The position numbers and the translations under genes are program-made. From NCBI GenBank assembly GCA_017519885.1, contig JAFWRO010000030.1:47059-111058 (forward strand): a DNA stretch of 64,000 nt, written 5' to 3'. Numbering within the stretch: the first letter of the stretch is position 1; each line of letters begins with the position of its first letter. This stretch comes from Liminaster sp017519885. Lineage in GTDB: Bacteria; Bacteroidota; Bacteroidia; Bacteroidales; UBA3663. The notes below the pieces were generated by a model that saw only the letters and a list, made by a program, of their open reading frames with translations, was not told where the DNA came from and did not search any database. Positions 10,201 through 19,042 of this stretch are shown piece after piece.

Positions 10201-10328
10201 TCACCGTGAACGTGAACTTCCAGAACGTGGCAGCCTGGGCCAACCACACGGGCTACAACCCCCAGAATGGCGACGTTTCGAACCCATTTGCAAGGACCGT
10301 TATGTTTGGCATAAATGCCAAGTTTTAA
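7218..10328 (+). CDS. SusC/RagA-type TonB-linked outer membrane receptor
   Basis: 1036-residue TonB-dependent transporter that imports oligosaccharides across the outer membrane. In order: signal peptide (1-25, ending TYAAD); carboxypeptidase-regulatory-like N-terminal domain (about 40-115, VNGTVIDENGDPIAGASV); a TonB-box region DVVVVGYGTMRKSDLTGS; a plug domain (about 130-240) with LRIRGTASI and the SusC-typical YVVDGF and GSRGANGVVMITTKKG; then a 22-stranded-type barrel ending in NAKF with a terminal phenylalanine. It is directly followed by the susD-like gene (69-base gap holding a 9-bp repeat array). Together they form the import unit of the locus; substrate must be inferred from the neighbouring enzymes. 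Confidence 0.97.
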   Translation: MKKFFLVAAAALSIVGMAMPTSTYAADPAGAASAAPAQQITVNGTVIDENGDPIAGASVLERGTTNGVNTDASGRFVLKVNAGSTLEISFVGYSTQNVKAAPTVQVTLAEDAELLDDVVVVGYGTMRKSDLTGSTTSLRSDAITSTLAANPLEALQGKSSGLAVFNNLRPGEVPTLRIRGTASINSGNDPLYVVDGFALVDGDLNDINAADIEAIEILKDASATAIYGSRGANGVVMITTKKGSEGRKNLSVHASTAVNMRSRLLDTVTGDDFINYMTKAAAAQGSTNPFPNGYRVTDVNWQEEVISKSSLTQDYGVTFDGSAGGTNYMFSAGYYDQEGLIEGTEYEKFTLHNNLQHKFNQWITIGSSMQLTTSTTDRIGSDLTYDMSVTNDIFRWGWPTDPVYNADGSYNIVNHGDWFNPLATMSNQTNNQKSVRFLGDFFLQVDFTKHLNYRLNIGYDVKNINRYYWAGNQDAKSIGNAVETGTGSHLWARSRSKLMDNIITYTNKWGEHHLTLTGVYSWQDYKYNTSSMSGSFADMRLQAFDFSGVDQATLSASSNYYSNRLISWTARAAYNYADKYLLTATVRFDGSSRFGDDNKFGTFPSVGLGWRVSNEDFLKDNDAITNLKVRASWGVTGNQEIGNYGSLSKLGTGTGDANYTDGTEPLLGYYESVGNSKLKWERTTQFDAGLELQLFSRVNFTFDYYTRTTTDLLFQVPIPSTSGYSSVISNVGKVANHGIEVAADADIFKNKDWRVNFGVNYTFNTNEVKELYNDVERMIVNDGTSTTGIVSALEVGEPVNAVFARHSLGIIKTQEQLDAYVNKVPGVKGTAHIGSEMYEDFDGDGQITVNDCHSIGSIEPKHFYGLNLNVSYKDFTLSVYGQGAFKYASIIGAEHSGYRGTGTSSNWRIGMQDTGSYSLWVDNGVRNTLGIPTQEAWDDMFDPSTNTGGDHPSAGAKGIFLSDRTNGDWAYFLLKNIQLSYNFGKLMKVKALKDLTVNVNFQNVAAWANHTGYNPQNGDVSNPFARTVMFGINAKF

Positions 10329-10331
10329 GGG

Positions 10332-10364
10332 TTTGAAAGGTTCGAAATGTTCGAATGGTTCGAA
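10332..10364. repeat. Four-unit 9-bp array (TTCGAA type) between susC and susD
   Basis: TTTGAA at 10332 and TTCGAA at 10341, 10350 and 10359 recur with an exact 9-base step. The array begins three bases after the susC stop codon. Confidence 0.85.
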
Positions 10365-10397
10365 AGGTAATAATTATAATCGCTTATAGAAATCAAT

Positions 10398-12008
10398 ATG
10401 AAGACAATCAAATATATTCTAGCGGGTGCTGTGCTTGCAACCACGATGTTTGGTGGTGTGGCGCTGACCAGCTGCAGCGACCTCGATGAACATCCCTATA
10501 CCTTCATCGACCCCGCTTCGTTCTACAATACCGAGGACGAGATTGATGCCGCCCTTGTCGGTGTATATAACCGCTACCGCAACATGTACAATGCCAACAG
10601 CCAGCTTTATCTGGCTCAGATCGAGCTGCTCGCTGATCAGGCTGTGCCCACCTATAATAAGAATAATATGGAGCTCATTAACAAGTGGGACGGCGTGCAG
10701 AACGCTTCGGCTTCGAACGGCGTTCACCGCATCTGGGCTGCCTGCTACGAGGCTGTGAACCGTGCCAATATCGTGCTGGGTCGTGTGGACAATGTGGAGA
10801 TGAGCGAGGAGTCGCGCAACCGCATCAAAGGTCAGGCCTACTTCCTCCGCGGCTATGCCTTCTATTCGATGGCACGCTGCTTCGGTGCCCTTGCCCTGCC
10901 GCTTACCTATACCAATGGTGTGGAAGGCCTGGAACTTGCACGTTCGACCTACAGCGAGACCTACGACCAGATCATCTCCGACCTCAAGCAGGCCGAGTCG
11001 TTGCTGCCCGTTCGTGGCACCAGCGGCTATGACGTCTGGCGTGCTTCGAAGGGCGCTGCCCAAGCTGCTCTTGGCGAGGTTTATCTGCATCGTGCAGGTT
11101 TGGCCGATGTCTTCGGCGAGGGTGCCAACGAGACAGAATACTACACCCAGGCCCGTGACTACAGCAAGAAGGTGATCGACAGTGGCGTCTATGGCCTGAT
11201 GGACAACTACGAGGACCAGTTCTACTGGTTCAACGAGAGCGGTGCGAAGAACAACAAGGAGTCGATCTTCGAACTCCAGTATTCGGCTGCACAGAGCCAG
11301 AGCAACAGCATGCACATCCGCTTCGGCCTGGGTCGCACCTATTCGAACTACATGGGCTGCTACCAGTATTCGCGCATGGGCGTTTCGCCTTACATCTACA
11401 CCGAGATGCTTGCCAATGGTGACAAGCGTGCCAAGGTGTTCCTGACCTATTTCGAGGAGAACGACGGCACCGCCCACACCTTCAACCCCACGACCCTGCA
11501 CTGGGAGCCCTACATCACCAACGACCGCAACGTGGAGCACACCTGCGTCTTCAACTGCAAGTATTTCGACCAACACACCGACGCTTCGCTCCAGCGCCCC
11601 AATGCCAACTTCCCCATCCTGCGCTATGCCGAAGTGCTGCTCAACTATGCTGAGGCTGCCAACCATCTGAATGCCGGTTCGGGCATCGAATGCCTCAACC
11701 AGGTGCGCCGACGTGCCGGTCTGAGCGACTTCAGCGGCAGTCAGGCCGAAATCGACGAGGAGATCTTCAACCAGCGTCGCTTCGAGTTCGTGGGCGAAGG
11801 CAAGATCTTCTTTGTCGAACTGCGTCGCGACGTGCTCGCCGACCTTTCGGCCAAGAAACTTGCCCAGGGCTTTGCCGACAAGCTCAGCTACTTCGATTCT
11901 CCCGAACCGCTCTTCAAGCCCCGCAAGGATTTCCTCTTCCTCATCCCGCAGGGCGACCTCGACAGCAACCCTGCCCTTGAGCAGAATCCTATCCCGCAGT
12001 CGAAGTAA
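10398..12008 (+). CDS. SusD/RagB-type glycan-binding outer membrane lipoprotein
   Basis: 536-residue lipoprotein partner of the upstream SusC protein; it captures glycan at the cell surface and acts as a lid on the transporter. A signal sequence ends in the lipobox LTSC. SusD hallmarks follow: the start EHPYTFIDPASFYNTEDEID, a TPR-like helical region (GQAYFLRGYAFYSMARCFG near 145-160), and the C-terminal SusD domain with PILRYAEVLLNYAEAAN and the arginine-rich INQVRRRAGL/EEIFNQRRFEFVGEG segments. A terminator follows the stop, and the next gene has its own promoter. Confidence 0.97.
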   Translation: MKTIKYILAGAVLATTMFGGVALTSCSDLDEHPYTFIDPASFYNTEDEIDAALVGVYNRYRNMYNANSQLYLAQIELLADQAVPTYNKNNMELINKWDGVQNASASNGVHRIWAACYEAVNRANIVLGRVDNVEMSEESRNRIKGQAYFLRGYAFYSMARCFGALALPLTYTNGVEGLELARSTYSETYDQIISDLKQAESLLPVRGTSGYDVWRASKGAAQAALGEVYLHRAGLADVFGEGANETEYYTQARDYSKKVIDSGVYGLMDNYEDQFYWFNESGAKNNKESIFELQYSAAQSQSNSMHIRFGLGRTYSNYMGCYQYSRMGVSPYIYTEMLANGDKRAKVFLTYFEENDGTAHTFNPTTLHWEPYITNDRNVEHTCVFNCKYFDQHTDASLQRPNANFPILRYAEVLLNYAEAANHLNAGSGIECLNQVRRRAGLSDFSGSQAEIDEEIFNQRRFEFVGEGKIFFVELRRDVLADLSAKKLAQGFADKLSYFDSPEPLFKPRKDFLFLIPQGDLDSNPALEQNPIPQSK

Positions 12009-12023
12009 TCTCCGTTTATATAA

Positions 12024-12060
12024 TGGCTCCCCAGTCTTTCGATTGGGGAGTCATTTTTTA
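12024..12060 (+). terminator. Rho-independent terminator after susD
   Basis: ATGGCTCCCCA pairs with TGGGGAGTCAT (one G-T pair) across a short loop and is followed by a T-run, about 16 bases after the susD stop. Confidence 0.85.
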
Positions 12061-12089
12061 TGCCTATATACAAAAAAGAAAGAAAGTTC

Positions 12090-12120
12090 TTTGTCACTTC
12101 GTAAAAAGTTCGTATCTTTG
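12090..12120 (+). promoter_or_regulatory. Promoter of the GH31 gene (TTTG-N19-TATCTTTG)
   Basis: TTTG at 12090-12093 and TATCTTTG at 12113-12120 are 19 bases apart. With the terminator just before, this suggests that the glycosidase genes are transcribed separately from susCD. Confidence 0.75.
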
Positions 12121-12161
12121 TCCCCGTAAATTGAATATATTACCAAATCTATAGAACTGAA

Positions 12162-14615
12162 ATGAAAATCATCCCTATTGTTTTTGGTGGCGCTATGCTC
12201 TTGTCGCTGGCGGCATGCACCCGATACACCACCAGTTTGGAGTGCCCACTTGAACAAGGTGTGCTGCGTGTAGAGTTTCCCGAGGCTGACATCGTGCGTG
12301 TGCGATTGTCGGAGAACAACGATTTCGTGGACAACAGGACGACCGTCGTGCTTCCCGAGGCCTTGAATAATCTTGTCAAGGTGAAACTGGAGAAGCAGGA
12401 GGGGGCATTTGTGCTCACTTCCGACAGCCTGCAGGTGCGTGTGGACGAAAAGACAGGCGCCATCAGTTATTTCGACAGGCAAGGCAACCTGCTCCTCGCC
12501 GAACGTGACGATATGCCCAAGCAGGGCGAGAGCATCGCACTCGAAGACATCACCTACGACCCGAAGTCAAGCCGCATCGAACGGACCGCCGATGGCGAGA
12601 AGGTGGTGATGGACGTGTTGAAGCGCGACACGGTGGGCACCTCGTGGCGCTGGCAGGTGCGTTTCGCATTTCCTGCCGATGAGCCGCTCTACGGATGGGG
12701 CTCCCACATGGAGGACCTGCTCGACCTCAAGGGACAGAAACTTTGGCTCTGCCAGCACAACCTGAAGGCCATGGTCCCCGTAATCTCCACCCCTTCGGGC
12801 TACGGCCTGCTCTTCGATGCGGGTTGCGGTATGCGATTTGACGACAGCGATGACCAGGGACTCGTCGAACTGGAGGCTGCACAGGGATTGGATTACTATT
12901 TCATGAAGGGAGCATCGATGGATCGTGTCGTGAACCGTATGCGTACACTCACCGGACAGTCGCCGATGATGCCGCGCTATCTGTTCGGCTACATCCAGTC
13001 GAAGGAACGTTACCACAGCAGTGCCGAGATCATCGAGACGATGCGTCAGTTCCGCAGTCGCCGGATTCCCATCGATATGATTGTGCAGGACTGGAACTAC
13101 TGGCCCGAGGGCTGGGGCATGATGAAGATGGATTCCCGCTATTATCCCGATCCGCAGGCTTTGGCCGACACCGTGCACCAGTTGCATGGACGTCTGATGG
13201 TGAGCATCTGGCCCAATCCGCAGGGCAATTCGCAGGAGAAGGATTTCAAGGAGCGCGGATATATGCTCAACCGTTCGTTCATCAATGTCTTCGACGAAGA
13301 GGCACGCGCCTATTATTGGACGTGGGCCAACCGCGAGTTCTTCCACGATGGAAAGGGCTTCGATGCGTGGTGGTGCGACTGCACCGAACCCACTGATGGC
13401 GACTGGAAGCCGATGCCCGAAGGTTACGGATGGGATAGCCATGCCGATCGCTGGGAACTGAATCTGGAGGCACAGAATGCAGTGATGGGAGCCGAGCGCA
13501 GTTCGCTCTATTCCCTTTTTGACGCACGAGGCATCTATGAGAACCAGCGCAGGACTTCCGACCGCAAGCGCGTGGTTAACCTCACCCGTTCGAGTTTTGC
13601 TGGTCAGCAGCGTTATGCCACCATCTCGTGGAACGGCGACACCTACGCCTCGTGGAAGTCATTGCGCCGTCAGATTCCGATGGGCTTGAACTTCATGGCT
13701 ACGGGTTGTCCCTATTGGACGGTCGATGCAGGCACATTCTTTACATCGTCTGGTATGCAATGGTTCTGGAAAGGCGAATTCCCCGAGGGCTGCAAAGACC
13801 CTGCCTATCGCGAGTTCTATCTGCGCATGTGCCAATGGGCGGTTTACCTTCCAGTCTTCCGCAGCCATGGCACCGACACTCCGCGCGAACCATGGAATTA
13901 TGGTGACCCTTCAAACCTTTCGAACCCTTCAAACCCTTCAAACCTCTACTACGCCGCCCTGGTTCGAAACATTGAGCGTCGTTACGAGCTGCTGCCCTAT
14001 ATCTATTCGATGGCAGCCAAGGTGACTTCCGACAACTATACCATGGCACGCATGCTTGCCTTTGACTTCCCCCGTGATGTCGAGGCGCGTACCTGCAAGA
14101 CGGAATATATGTTTGGCCCGGCGTTCCTCGTTTGCCCTGTGACCCATCCTTTGTCGGAAACTTCGAAGCAGGATGTCTATCTGCCAACGGGCGCCCAATG
14201 GCAAGACGCTTCGGGCAATATCCTTGAAGGTGGGCAGCATTTGGAGTATGAACTTTCGCTCGATGAGATTCCTGTCTTCGTGCGTCGAGGAAGCATCGTT
14301 CCCAAGAGCCCCGTAATCCAGTATTCCGATGAATTGCCCGATCAGACTTTGACCATCGAGGTCATCCCTGGCAAGGATGCGACCTTCGACCTTTACGAAG
14401 ACGATGGTATCACCTACGATTGCGAGAAGGGCCAATTCTCGGTCATTCCTATTATGTGGGAAGAGCAGACCCGAAGCCTGACTCTCGGAAAGCGTTCCGG
14501 AGTTTTCGATGGTATGAAGCCACAACGTAATTTCGTTATCAAAGTCATTGATGGAAAGAATATTGTAACGAAAGATGTCAGGTATGATGGCGCTGCTGTG
14601 ACTGTGAAACTATAA
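12162..14615 (+). CDS. GH31 alpha-glycosidase lipoprotein (alpha-xylosidase/alpha-glucosidase type)
   Basis: 817-residue retaining alpha-glycosidase that removes terminal alpha-xylose, alpha-glucose or a related sugar. The signal sequence ends in the lipobox SLAAC, so it is probably anchored to a membrane. The N-terminal beta domain is followed by the GH31 barrel with MIVQDWNYWPEGWG (about 306-319), the nucleophile Asp406 in WWCDCTEP, and the acid/base Asp493 in SWNGDTYASW, followed by QIPMGLNFMATGCPYWTVDAG. A DUF5110-like C-terminal domain (YEDDGITYDCEKG) completes the usual layout. A 9-bp tandem repeat lies in frame near residues 583-595 (PSNLSNPSNPSNL). Within GH31 the xylosidase subgroup fits fucosylated xyloglucan-like substrates, but specificity is not settled by sequence. 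Confidence 0.93.
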   Translation: MKIIPIVFGGAMLLSLAACTRYTTSLECPLEQGVLRVEFPEADIVRVRLSENNDFVDNRTTVVLPEALNNLVKVKLEKQEGAFVLTSDSLQVRVDEKTGAISYFDRQGNLLLAERDDMPKQGESIALEDITYDPKSSRIERTADGEKVVMDVLKRDTVGTSWRWQVRFAFPADEPLYGWGSHMEDLLDLKGQKLWLCQHNLKAMVPVISTPSGYGLLFDAGCGMRFDDSDDQGLVELEAAQGLDYYFMKGASMDRVVNRMRTLTGQSPMMPRYLFGYIQSKERYHSSAEIIETMRQFRSRRIPIDMIVQDWNYWPEGWGMMKMDSRYYPDPQALADTVHQLHGRLMVSIWPNPQGNSQEKDFKERGYMLNRSFINVFDEEARAYYWTWANREFFHDGKGFDAWWCDCTEPTDGDWKPMPEGYGWDSHADRWELNLEAQNAVMGAERSSLYSLFDARGIYENQRRTSDRKRVVNLTRSSFAGQQRYATISWNGDTYASWKSLRRQIPMGLNFMATGCPYWTVDAGTFFTSSGMQWFWKGEFPEGCKDPAYREFYLRMCQWAVYLPVFRSHGTDTPREPWNYGDPSNLSNPSNPSNLYYAALVRNIERRYELLPYIYSMAAKVTSDNYTMARMLAFDFPRDVEARTCKTEYMFGPAFLVCPVTHPLSETSKQDVYLPTGAQWQDASGNILEGGQHLEYELSLDEIPVFVRRGSIVPKSPVIQYSDELPDQTLTIEVIPGKDATFDLYEDDGITYDCEKGQFSVIPIMWEEQTRSLTLGKRSGVFDGMKPQRNFVIKVIDGKNIVTKDVRYDGAAVTVKL
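13910..13942 (+). repeat. Four-unit 9-bp array (TTCAAA/TTCGAA type) inside the GH31 gene
   Basis: TTCAAA at 13910, TTCGAA at 13919, TTCAAA at 13928 and 13937, each 9 bases apart. The unit is the reverse complement of the GGTTTGAAA/GGTTCGAAA unit found after susC. Nine bases keep the frame, giving repeated PSN tripeptides. Confidence 0.85.
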
Positions 14616-14657
14616 CATTTTCTTATTATCACGAATTTGCGAATTAAAGAATTTGGA

Positions 14658-16169
14658 ATGATTGACGTTTGTAGGCGCGCTCTGATGTTGGGCGCAGTCA
14701 TCTCTTTGTCAGTTCAGGCCGGCTTCTCCAAAAAACCTTTGGAGCAAGGCCCCTATGAGGCGAATTGGACATCGCTTTCGAAGCATCAGCCCGTGCCCGA
14801 ATGGCTACGCGATGCCAAGTTCGGCATCTATTGCCATTGGGGGGTGTATAGCGTTCCTGCTTACGGTAACGAACAGTATTTTCATTACATGCACTGCGAT
14901 GCATCGAGCAGTGAGTATGCGAAGGGCGAGCAGTTCCTGATGGGCGAGCGCGAACGACAGGAGGCTATCTACGGACCGCTTTCTGAATTCGGCTACCACG
15001 ACTTTATCCCGATGTTCAAGGCCGAGCATTTCGATGCCGACCAGTGGGCGCTGCTTTTCAAGGAGGCTGGCGCACGCTTTGGCGGTATCGTTGCCGAGCA
15101 TCACGATGGCTTTGCAATGTGGGACTCGAAGGTCACTCCGTTCTGCGCTGCCAAGATGGGGCCGGAGCGCGACTGTTTGGGTGAGATTGCTGCGGCAGTT
15201 CGCAAGCGCGGACTCAAGTTCTTCACTTCGCTTCATCATGAAATCAACTATACCTATGTCACGGTGCAGGACGATTGGGCAGCCAATAATCCGCGTTATG
15301 CCAAGCTTTATGGCTGTCTGATGGATCATAACGAGTGGCTCCAGATGTGGTCGGACAAATGTGACGAAGTCATCGAGCAGTATTCGCCCGACCTGCTGTA
15401 TTTCGATGCTTGGATGGACCAGATACCCGAGGAAAGACGTTTGCAGATGGTACAGCACTACTTCAACCACGCGGCAAAGACAGGGCAGGAAGTGGCCTTC
15501 ACCTATAAATATAAGGAATTCCCGCGCGAAGTTGGTGTGCTCGATCACGAAATGTCGTCGCTCAACGAGATTGACCCGATACCTTGGCTCTGCGACTTCA
15601 CCATTGCTGATGGCTATCACAAGTCGTGGGGCTACGTGAAAGGGATGCAGTACATCTCGCACAAGAATATCATTCAGCGTCTCATCCAAGTGGTGAGCAA
15701 CAACGGGCAGCTGCTGCTCAACCTCGCTCCGATGGCCGACGGAACTATCCCGCAGGCGCAGCAGGATATTATGGCCAATGTGGGAGTTTGGCTGTGGTCT
15801 TATGGCGAATCAATCTATGAGACGCGTCCTTATCGCGTTTCGCACGAGACGGTTTATTCTGTCGAAAATGCCGAAGAAACCGAACATGCGAAAAAGAATG
15901 CAGAAAGCGAGGAAGGCTACCGCGTACATTATACCCAGAAGAAGGGCGGTAAGACGCTTTATGCCATCTTCCTCGACTGGCCAGGCACGGAAAATACAGT
16001 CCTTTTGAAAGAGGTGAACCTGCCAGTGAAACAGGCTATCCTCCTTTCGGTGAAGAAGAACTTTGAATGTCGTTTTGAACAGACTGCCGAGGGGTTGCGC
16101 CTCACTATTCCCAAGGGTTCACGCCTGCCGTCGGATGTGGCACAGGTGGTGAGACTGGTGCTGGAGTGA
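14658..16169 (+). CDS. GH29 alpha-L-fucosidase
   Basis: Retaining alpha-L-fucosidase of 503 residues from the ATG at 14658; an in-frame TTG at 14637 is a less likely start because it lies in AT-rich DNA before a good signal peptide (MIDVCRRALMLGAVISLSVQ). GH29 hallmarks are WLRDAKFGIYCHWGVYSVPA (about 35-54), AKEAGARFGGIVAEHHDGFAMWDS-like text near residue 145, and the nucleophile Asp250 in SPDLLYFDAWMDQ. The C-terminal half holds LLLNLAPMADGTIP, typical of the family, and then a beta-sandwich. It follows the GH31 gene by 42 bases and precedes the GH67-like gene by about 21, so the three are probably one transcript. It indicates a fucose-bearing substrate. Confidence 0.95.
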   Translation: MIDVCRRALMLGAVISLSVQAGFSKKPLEQGPYEANWTSLSKHQPVPEWLRDAKFGIYCHWGVYSVPAYGNEQYFHYMHCDASSSEYAKGEQFLMGERERQEAIYGPLSEFGYHDFIPMFKAEHFDADQWALLFKEAGARFGGIVAEHHDGFAMWDSKVTPFCAAKMGPERDCLGEIAAAVRKRGLKFFTSLHHEINYTYVTVQDDWAANNPRYAKLYGCLMDHNEWLQMWSDKCDEVIEQYSPDLLYFDAWMDQIPEERRLQMVQHYFNHAAKTGQEVAFTYKYKEFPREVGVLDHEMSSLNEIDPIPWLCDFTIADGYHKSWGYVKGMQYISHKNIIQRLIQVVSNNGQLLLNLAPMADGTIPQAQQDIMANVGVWLWSYGESIYETRPYRVSHETVYSVENAEETEHAKKNAESEEGYRVHYTQKKGGKTLYAIFLDWPGTENTVLLKEVNLPVKQAILLSVKKNFECRFEQTAEGLRLTIPKGSRLPSDVAQVVRLVLE

Positions 16170-16190
16170 GATAAGATAAACGTGATTATT

Positions 16191-18980
16191 ATGAGAAAGA
16201 TAATTCTACCATTCATCGCACTTATGACTTTGCTTGTGAGTTGCGGAGGGCCAAAGGGGCCGAGTGTGACCATCAATCTACCAGACGATGCCAATAGCCG
16301 AATGACGTTCGGAGCAGAGCAGTTGCGAAACGAACTCAGGAAGCGGGGATGCAAGTTGGTGGTGGGACAGGATGCAGATCTTGTCATCAACCTGAGTCAG
16401 GCAAGTCCAGCAGATTCCTTGCCCAAGGAGGGTTTTCGCATCGTGACTTCGGGCAATGAGACGCAGGTAATCGGCAATGATGCCACGGGCACGCTTTATG
16501 GTTGCCGCGAACTCATCGAAAACTATATCTCGAAGGGCAACTTCCTGTTTCCTGCCGACTTTGCCGATGCGCCCGAGATGGTGCTTCGCGGGCCTTGTAT
16601 CGGTGTGCAGAAGACGCAGTTCCTGCCGGGTCGTGCCGTCTATGAATATCCCTATACTCCCGAGAACTTTCCATGGTTCTACGACAAGGAGATGTGGCTG
16701 CGATATCTCGATATGATGGTCGAGAACCGTATGAACTCGCTTTACCTTTGGAATGGCCATCCTTTCGCCTCGTTGGTGAAGCTCGAAGACTATCCCTTTG
16801 CCGTAGAGGTCGATGATGCGACGTTTGCGAAGAACCGCGAGATCTTCTCGTTCCTCACCACCGAGGCCGAGAAACGTGGCATCTACGTGATTCAGATGTT
16901 CTACAATATCATTGTCTCGAAGCCTTTTGCCGAACATTATGGCATCAAGACGCAGGATCGCAATCGTCCTATCGACCCGCTGCTTTCCGACTATACACGC
17001 AAATCTATCGCTGCCTTTGTGCACGACTATCCGAACGTGGGCCTGCTCATAACGTTGGGTGAGGCCATAAGTGGCAATGATCGTAAACTCGACTGGATGA
17101 TCAATACTGTCATACCAGGAGTGAAGGATGGATTGGCGCAGTTGGGGAGAAACGATGCTTCTTCCGGACGCGACCAAAGCGAGCAACCGCCGATTATTTT
17201 GCGTGCTCACGATGTGGACTGCCGCGCGGTGATGGACCAGGCTTTGCCCATCTACAAGAACATCTACACGATGCACAAGTATAATGGCGAATCATTGACC
17301 ACCTATCAGCCCCGTGGCCCATGGGCAAAGATTCACAAGGACCTTTCGGAACTCGGTTCGGTGCATGTCGAGAACGTCCACATCCTTGCCAACTTGGAGC
17401 CTTGGCGCTGGGCTTCGCCCGATTTTGTGCAGAAGACCGTGGGCGCTATGCATCAGGTGCATGGAGCCAATGCGCTCCATCTTTTCCCACAGGCATCGTA
17501 TTGGGATCATCCTTATACCGCCGACGACCTCGGTGACGGCAAACGCGAGATGCAGATCGACCGTGATTGGCTATGGTTTGCCGAATGGGGACGCTATGCC
17601 TGGAAGCAGGGACGTGACCGCAACGAGGAGATTGCCTATTGGGATCAGCGCCTGGCCGATTTCTATGGCACAACCACCGACGTTGGCGATGATATTCGTC
17701 AGGCCTATGAAGCATCGGGCGAGATTGCACCAAAATTGCTGCGCCGATTCGGCATCACTGAGGGCAATCGCGAGACATTGCTCTTGGGACTCTTTATGAG
17801 CCAGCTCGTCAATCCTTACAAATACACCATCTATCCCGGCTTCTACGAAAGTTGCGGTCCCGAAGGTGAGAAACTCATCGAATGGGTTGAAAAGGAGTGG
17901 ACAGAAACACCTCATGTGCCCAATGGAGAATTTCCGCTCGACATCGTGGAGCAGTGTCTCGATCATGGCGATGCTGCATTGTCAGCCATCCTAAAAGCTG
18001 ACAAGGGACGAATCACCAGAAACAAGGATGAGTTCCTGCGTCTGCGCAATGATATGGCTTGCTATCGCGAGTTCTCGCAATTCATGTATTATAAGGTACA
18101 GGCAGCCAAACTTGTGCTCGACTACCAGTGGAGCCACAAATTGAAGGCAGGCTCCGAACTGGAATGCATCGCATACTTGGATCAGGCTGTTCCATTGCTC
18201 GAAACGAGCCTTAAGCATTGGCGTCAACTGGTAGCGCTCACCGAGGGACATTATCTCTATGCCAATTCGATGCAGACGGCACAGCGCCGCATTCCCATAG
18301 GAGGCGATGACGGCAAGAACAAGACTTGGGCAGAGATGTTGCCGCATTATGAGAAGGAATTGGAGGCTTTCAAGGCGAATATCCAGTTGCTCAAAGACAA
18401 GGCAGAAGGCAAGATTGCTGAGGCTGCTGCCTCGATCGAATCATTCCAGGATGCGCAATACACGTTGCTTAGTTCCCAGAAGAGGGTTCGTCTCGATGTA
18501 GGTACACAGCTTTTCACCAACCTGCCTGACAACAAGGTGGAGGCAATTGCCGACGAATTGAAAGGCCTCACAGCTCTTGCGTTCGAAGCGCAGAAGCCAC
18601 GCAACCGCGTGCAGCAGGTGCTACAAGGGGAGAAGGTCGAGGATGCAGGTTTCGTGTTGGAATTTGAAGCCAAGGAACCCTTGAAGGTATTGGTGGGCTA
18701 CTTCCGCGACGACCAGAGCCGTTATGCCAAGGCCCCCAAACTCGAAACGGATGCTTCGGCCAATGAATACGGACAGGCAGAACCACAATTGCAGAATGCC
18801 ATAAAGCTCGCTTCACTTCCTTTGGCGAATGTGCACACCTACAGCTTCACTGCCGGTCATCACAAGCTTACCCTGCCCGAAGGTTATATCCTCGTGCTGG
18901 GTCTCACCAAGTCGCAAGTCAAGCCCCGAAACGTGGGCATTGGTGGCAGCGAAGATGCTGTGGATTGGCTATTCTATTGA
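16191..18980 (+). CDS. GH67-like alpha-glucuronidase/galacturonidase-family lipoprotein
   Basis: 929-residue lipoprotein from the ATG at 16191 (a GTG nine bases earlier is also in frame); the lipobox is LVSC. The N-terminal 120 residues resemble the alpha-glucuronidase N-terminal domain (MTFGAEQLRNELRKRG and GNDATGTLYGCRELIE). A TIM-barrel-like core follows, with LRGPCIGVQKTQFLPGR, NRMNSLYLWNGHPFASL, GLLITLGEAI and ENVHILANLEPWRWASPDF, rich in acidic and tryptophan residues. I recall close relatives in Bacteroides annotated as alpha-galacturonidase, but cannot confirm this. The gene probably removes an alpha-linked uronic acid from the same glycan. Its stop is followed directly by a TCTAGA repeat array and a terminator. 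Confidence 0.6.
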   Translation: MRKIILPFIALMTLLVSCGGPKGPSVTINLPDDANSRMTFGAEQLRNELRKRGCKLVVGQDADLVINLSQASPADSLPKEGFRIVTSGNETQVIGNDATGTLYGCRELIENYISKGNFLFPADFADAPEMVLRGPCIGVQKTQFLPGRAVYEYPYTPENFPWFYDKEMWLRYLDMMVENRMNSLYLWNGHPFASLVKLEDYPFAVEVDDATFAKNREIFSFLTTEAEKRGIYVIQMFYNIIVSKPFAEHYGIKTQDRNRPIDPLLSDYTRKSIAAFVHDYPNVGLLITLGEAISGNDRKLDWMINTVIPGVKDGLAQLGRNDASSGRDQSEQPPIILRAHDVDCRAVMDQALPIYKNIYTMHKYNGESLTTYQPRGPWAKIHKDLSELGSVHVENVHILANLEPWRWASPDFVQKTVGAMHQVHGANALHLFPQASYWDHPYTADDLGDGKREMQIDRDWLWFAEWGRYAWKQGRDRNEEIAYWDQRLADFYGTTTDVGDDIRQAYEASGEIAPKLLRRFGITEGNRETLLLGLFMSQLVNPYKYTIYPGFYESCGPEGEKLIEWVEKEWTETPHVPNGEFPLDIVEQCLDHGDAALSAILKADKGRITRNKDEFLRLRNDMACYREFSQFMYYKVQAAKLVLDYQWSHKLKAGSELECIAYLDQAVPLLETSLKHWRQLVALTEGHYLYANSMQTAQRRIPIGGDDGKNKTWAEMLPHYEKELEAFKANIQLLKDKAEGKIAEAAASIESFQDAQYTLLSSQKRVRLDVGTQLFTNLPDNKVEAIADELKGLTALAFEAQKPRNRVQQVLQGEKVEDAGFVLEFEAKEPLKVLVGYFRDDQSRYAKAPKLETDASANEYGQAEPQLQNAIKLASLPLANVHTYSFTAGHHKLTLPEGYILVLGLTKSQVKPRNVGIGGSEDAVDWLFY

Positions 18981-18981
18981 G

Positions 18982-19041
18982 GCTAGGCTATCTAGATTAT
19001 CTAGAATTTCTAGAATCTCTAGACCATCTAGATTATCTAGA
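18982..19041. repeat. Six-unit 9-bp TCTAGA array, left of the beta-helix gene
   Basis: TCTAGA occurs at 18991, 19000, 19009, 19018, 19027 and 19036, exactly 9 bases apart, with three variable bases between; a degenerate unit precedes them. It starts right after a stop codon and ends at a terminator stem. Confidence 0.95.
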
Positions 19042-19042
19042 C

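Noticed and set aside
10419..11666. 415-codon minus-strand frame over susD
   Set aside because: Antisense to the complete SusD gene; low-complexity hydrophobic translation without domain sense.
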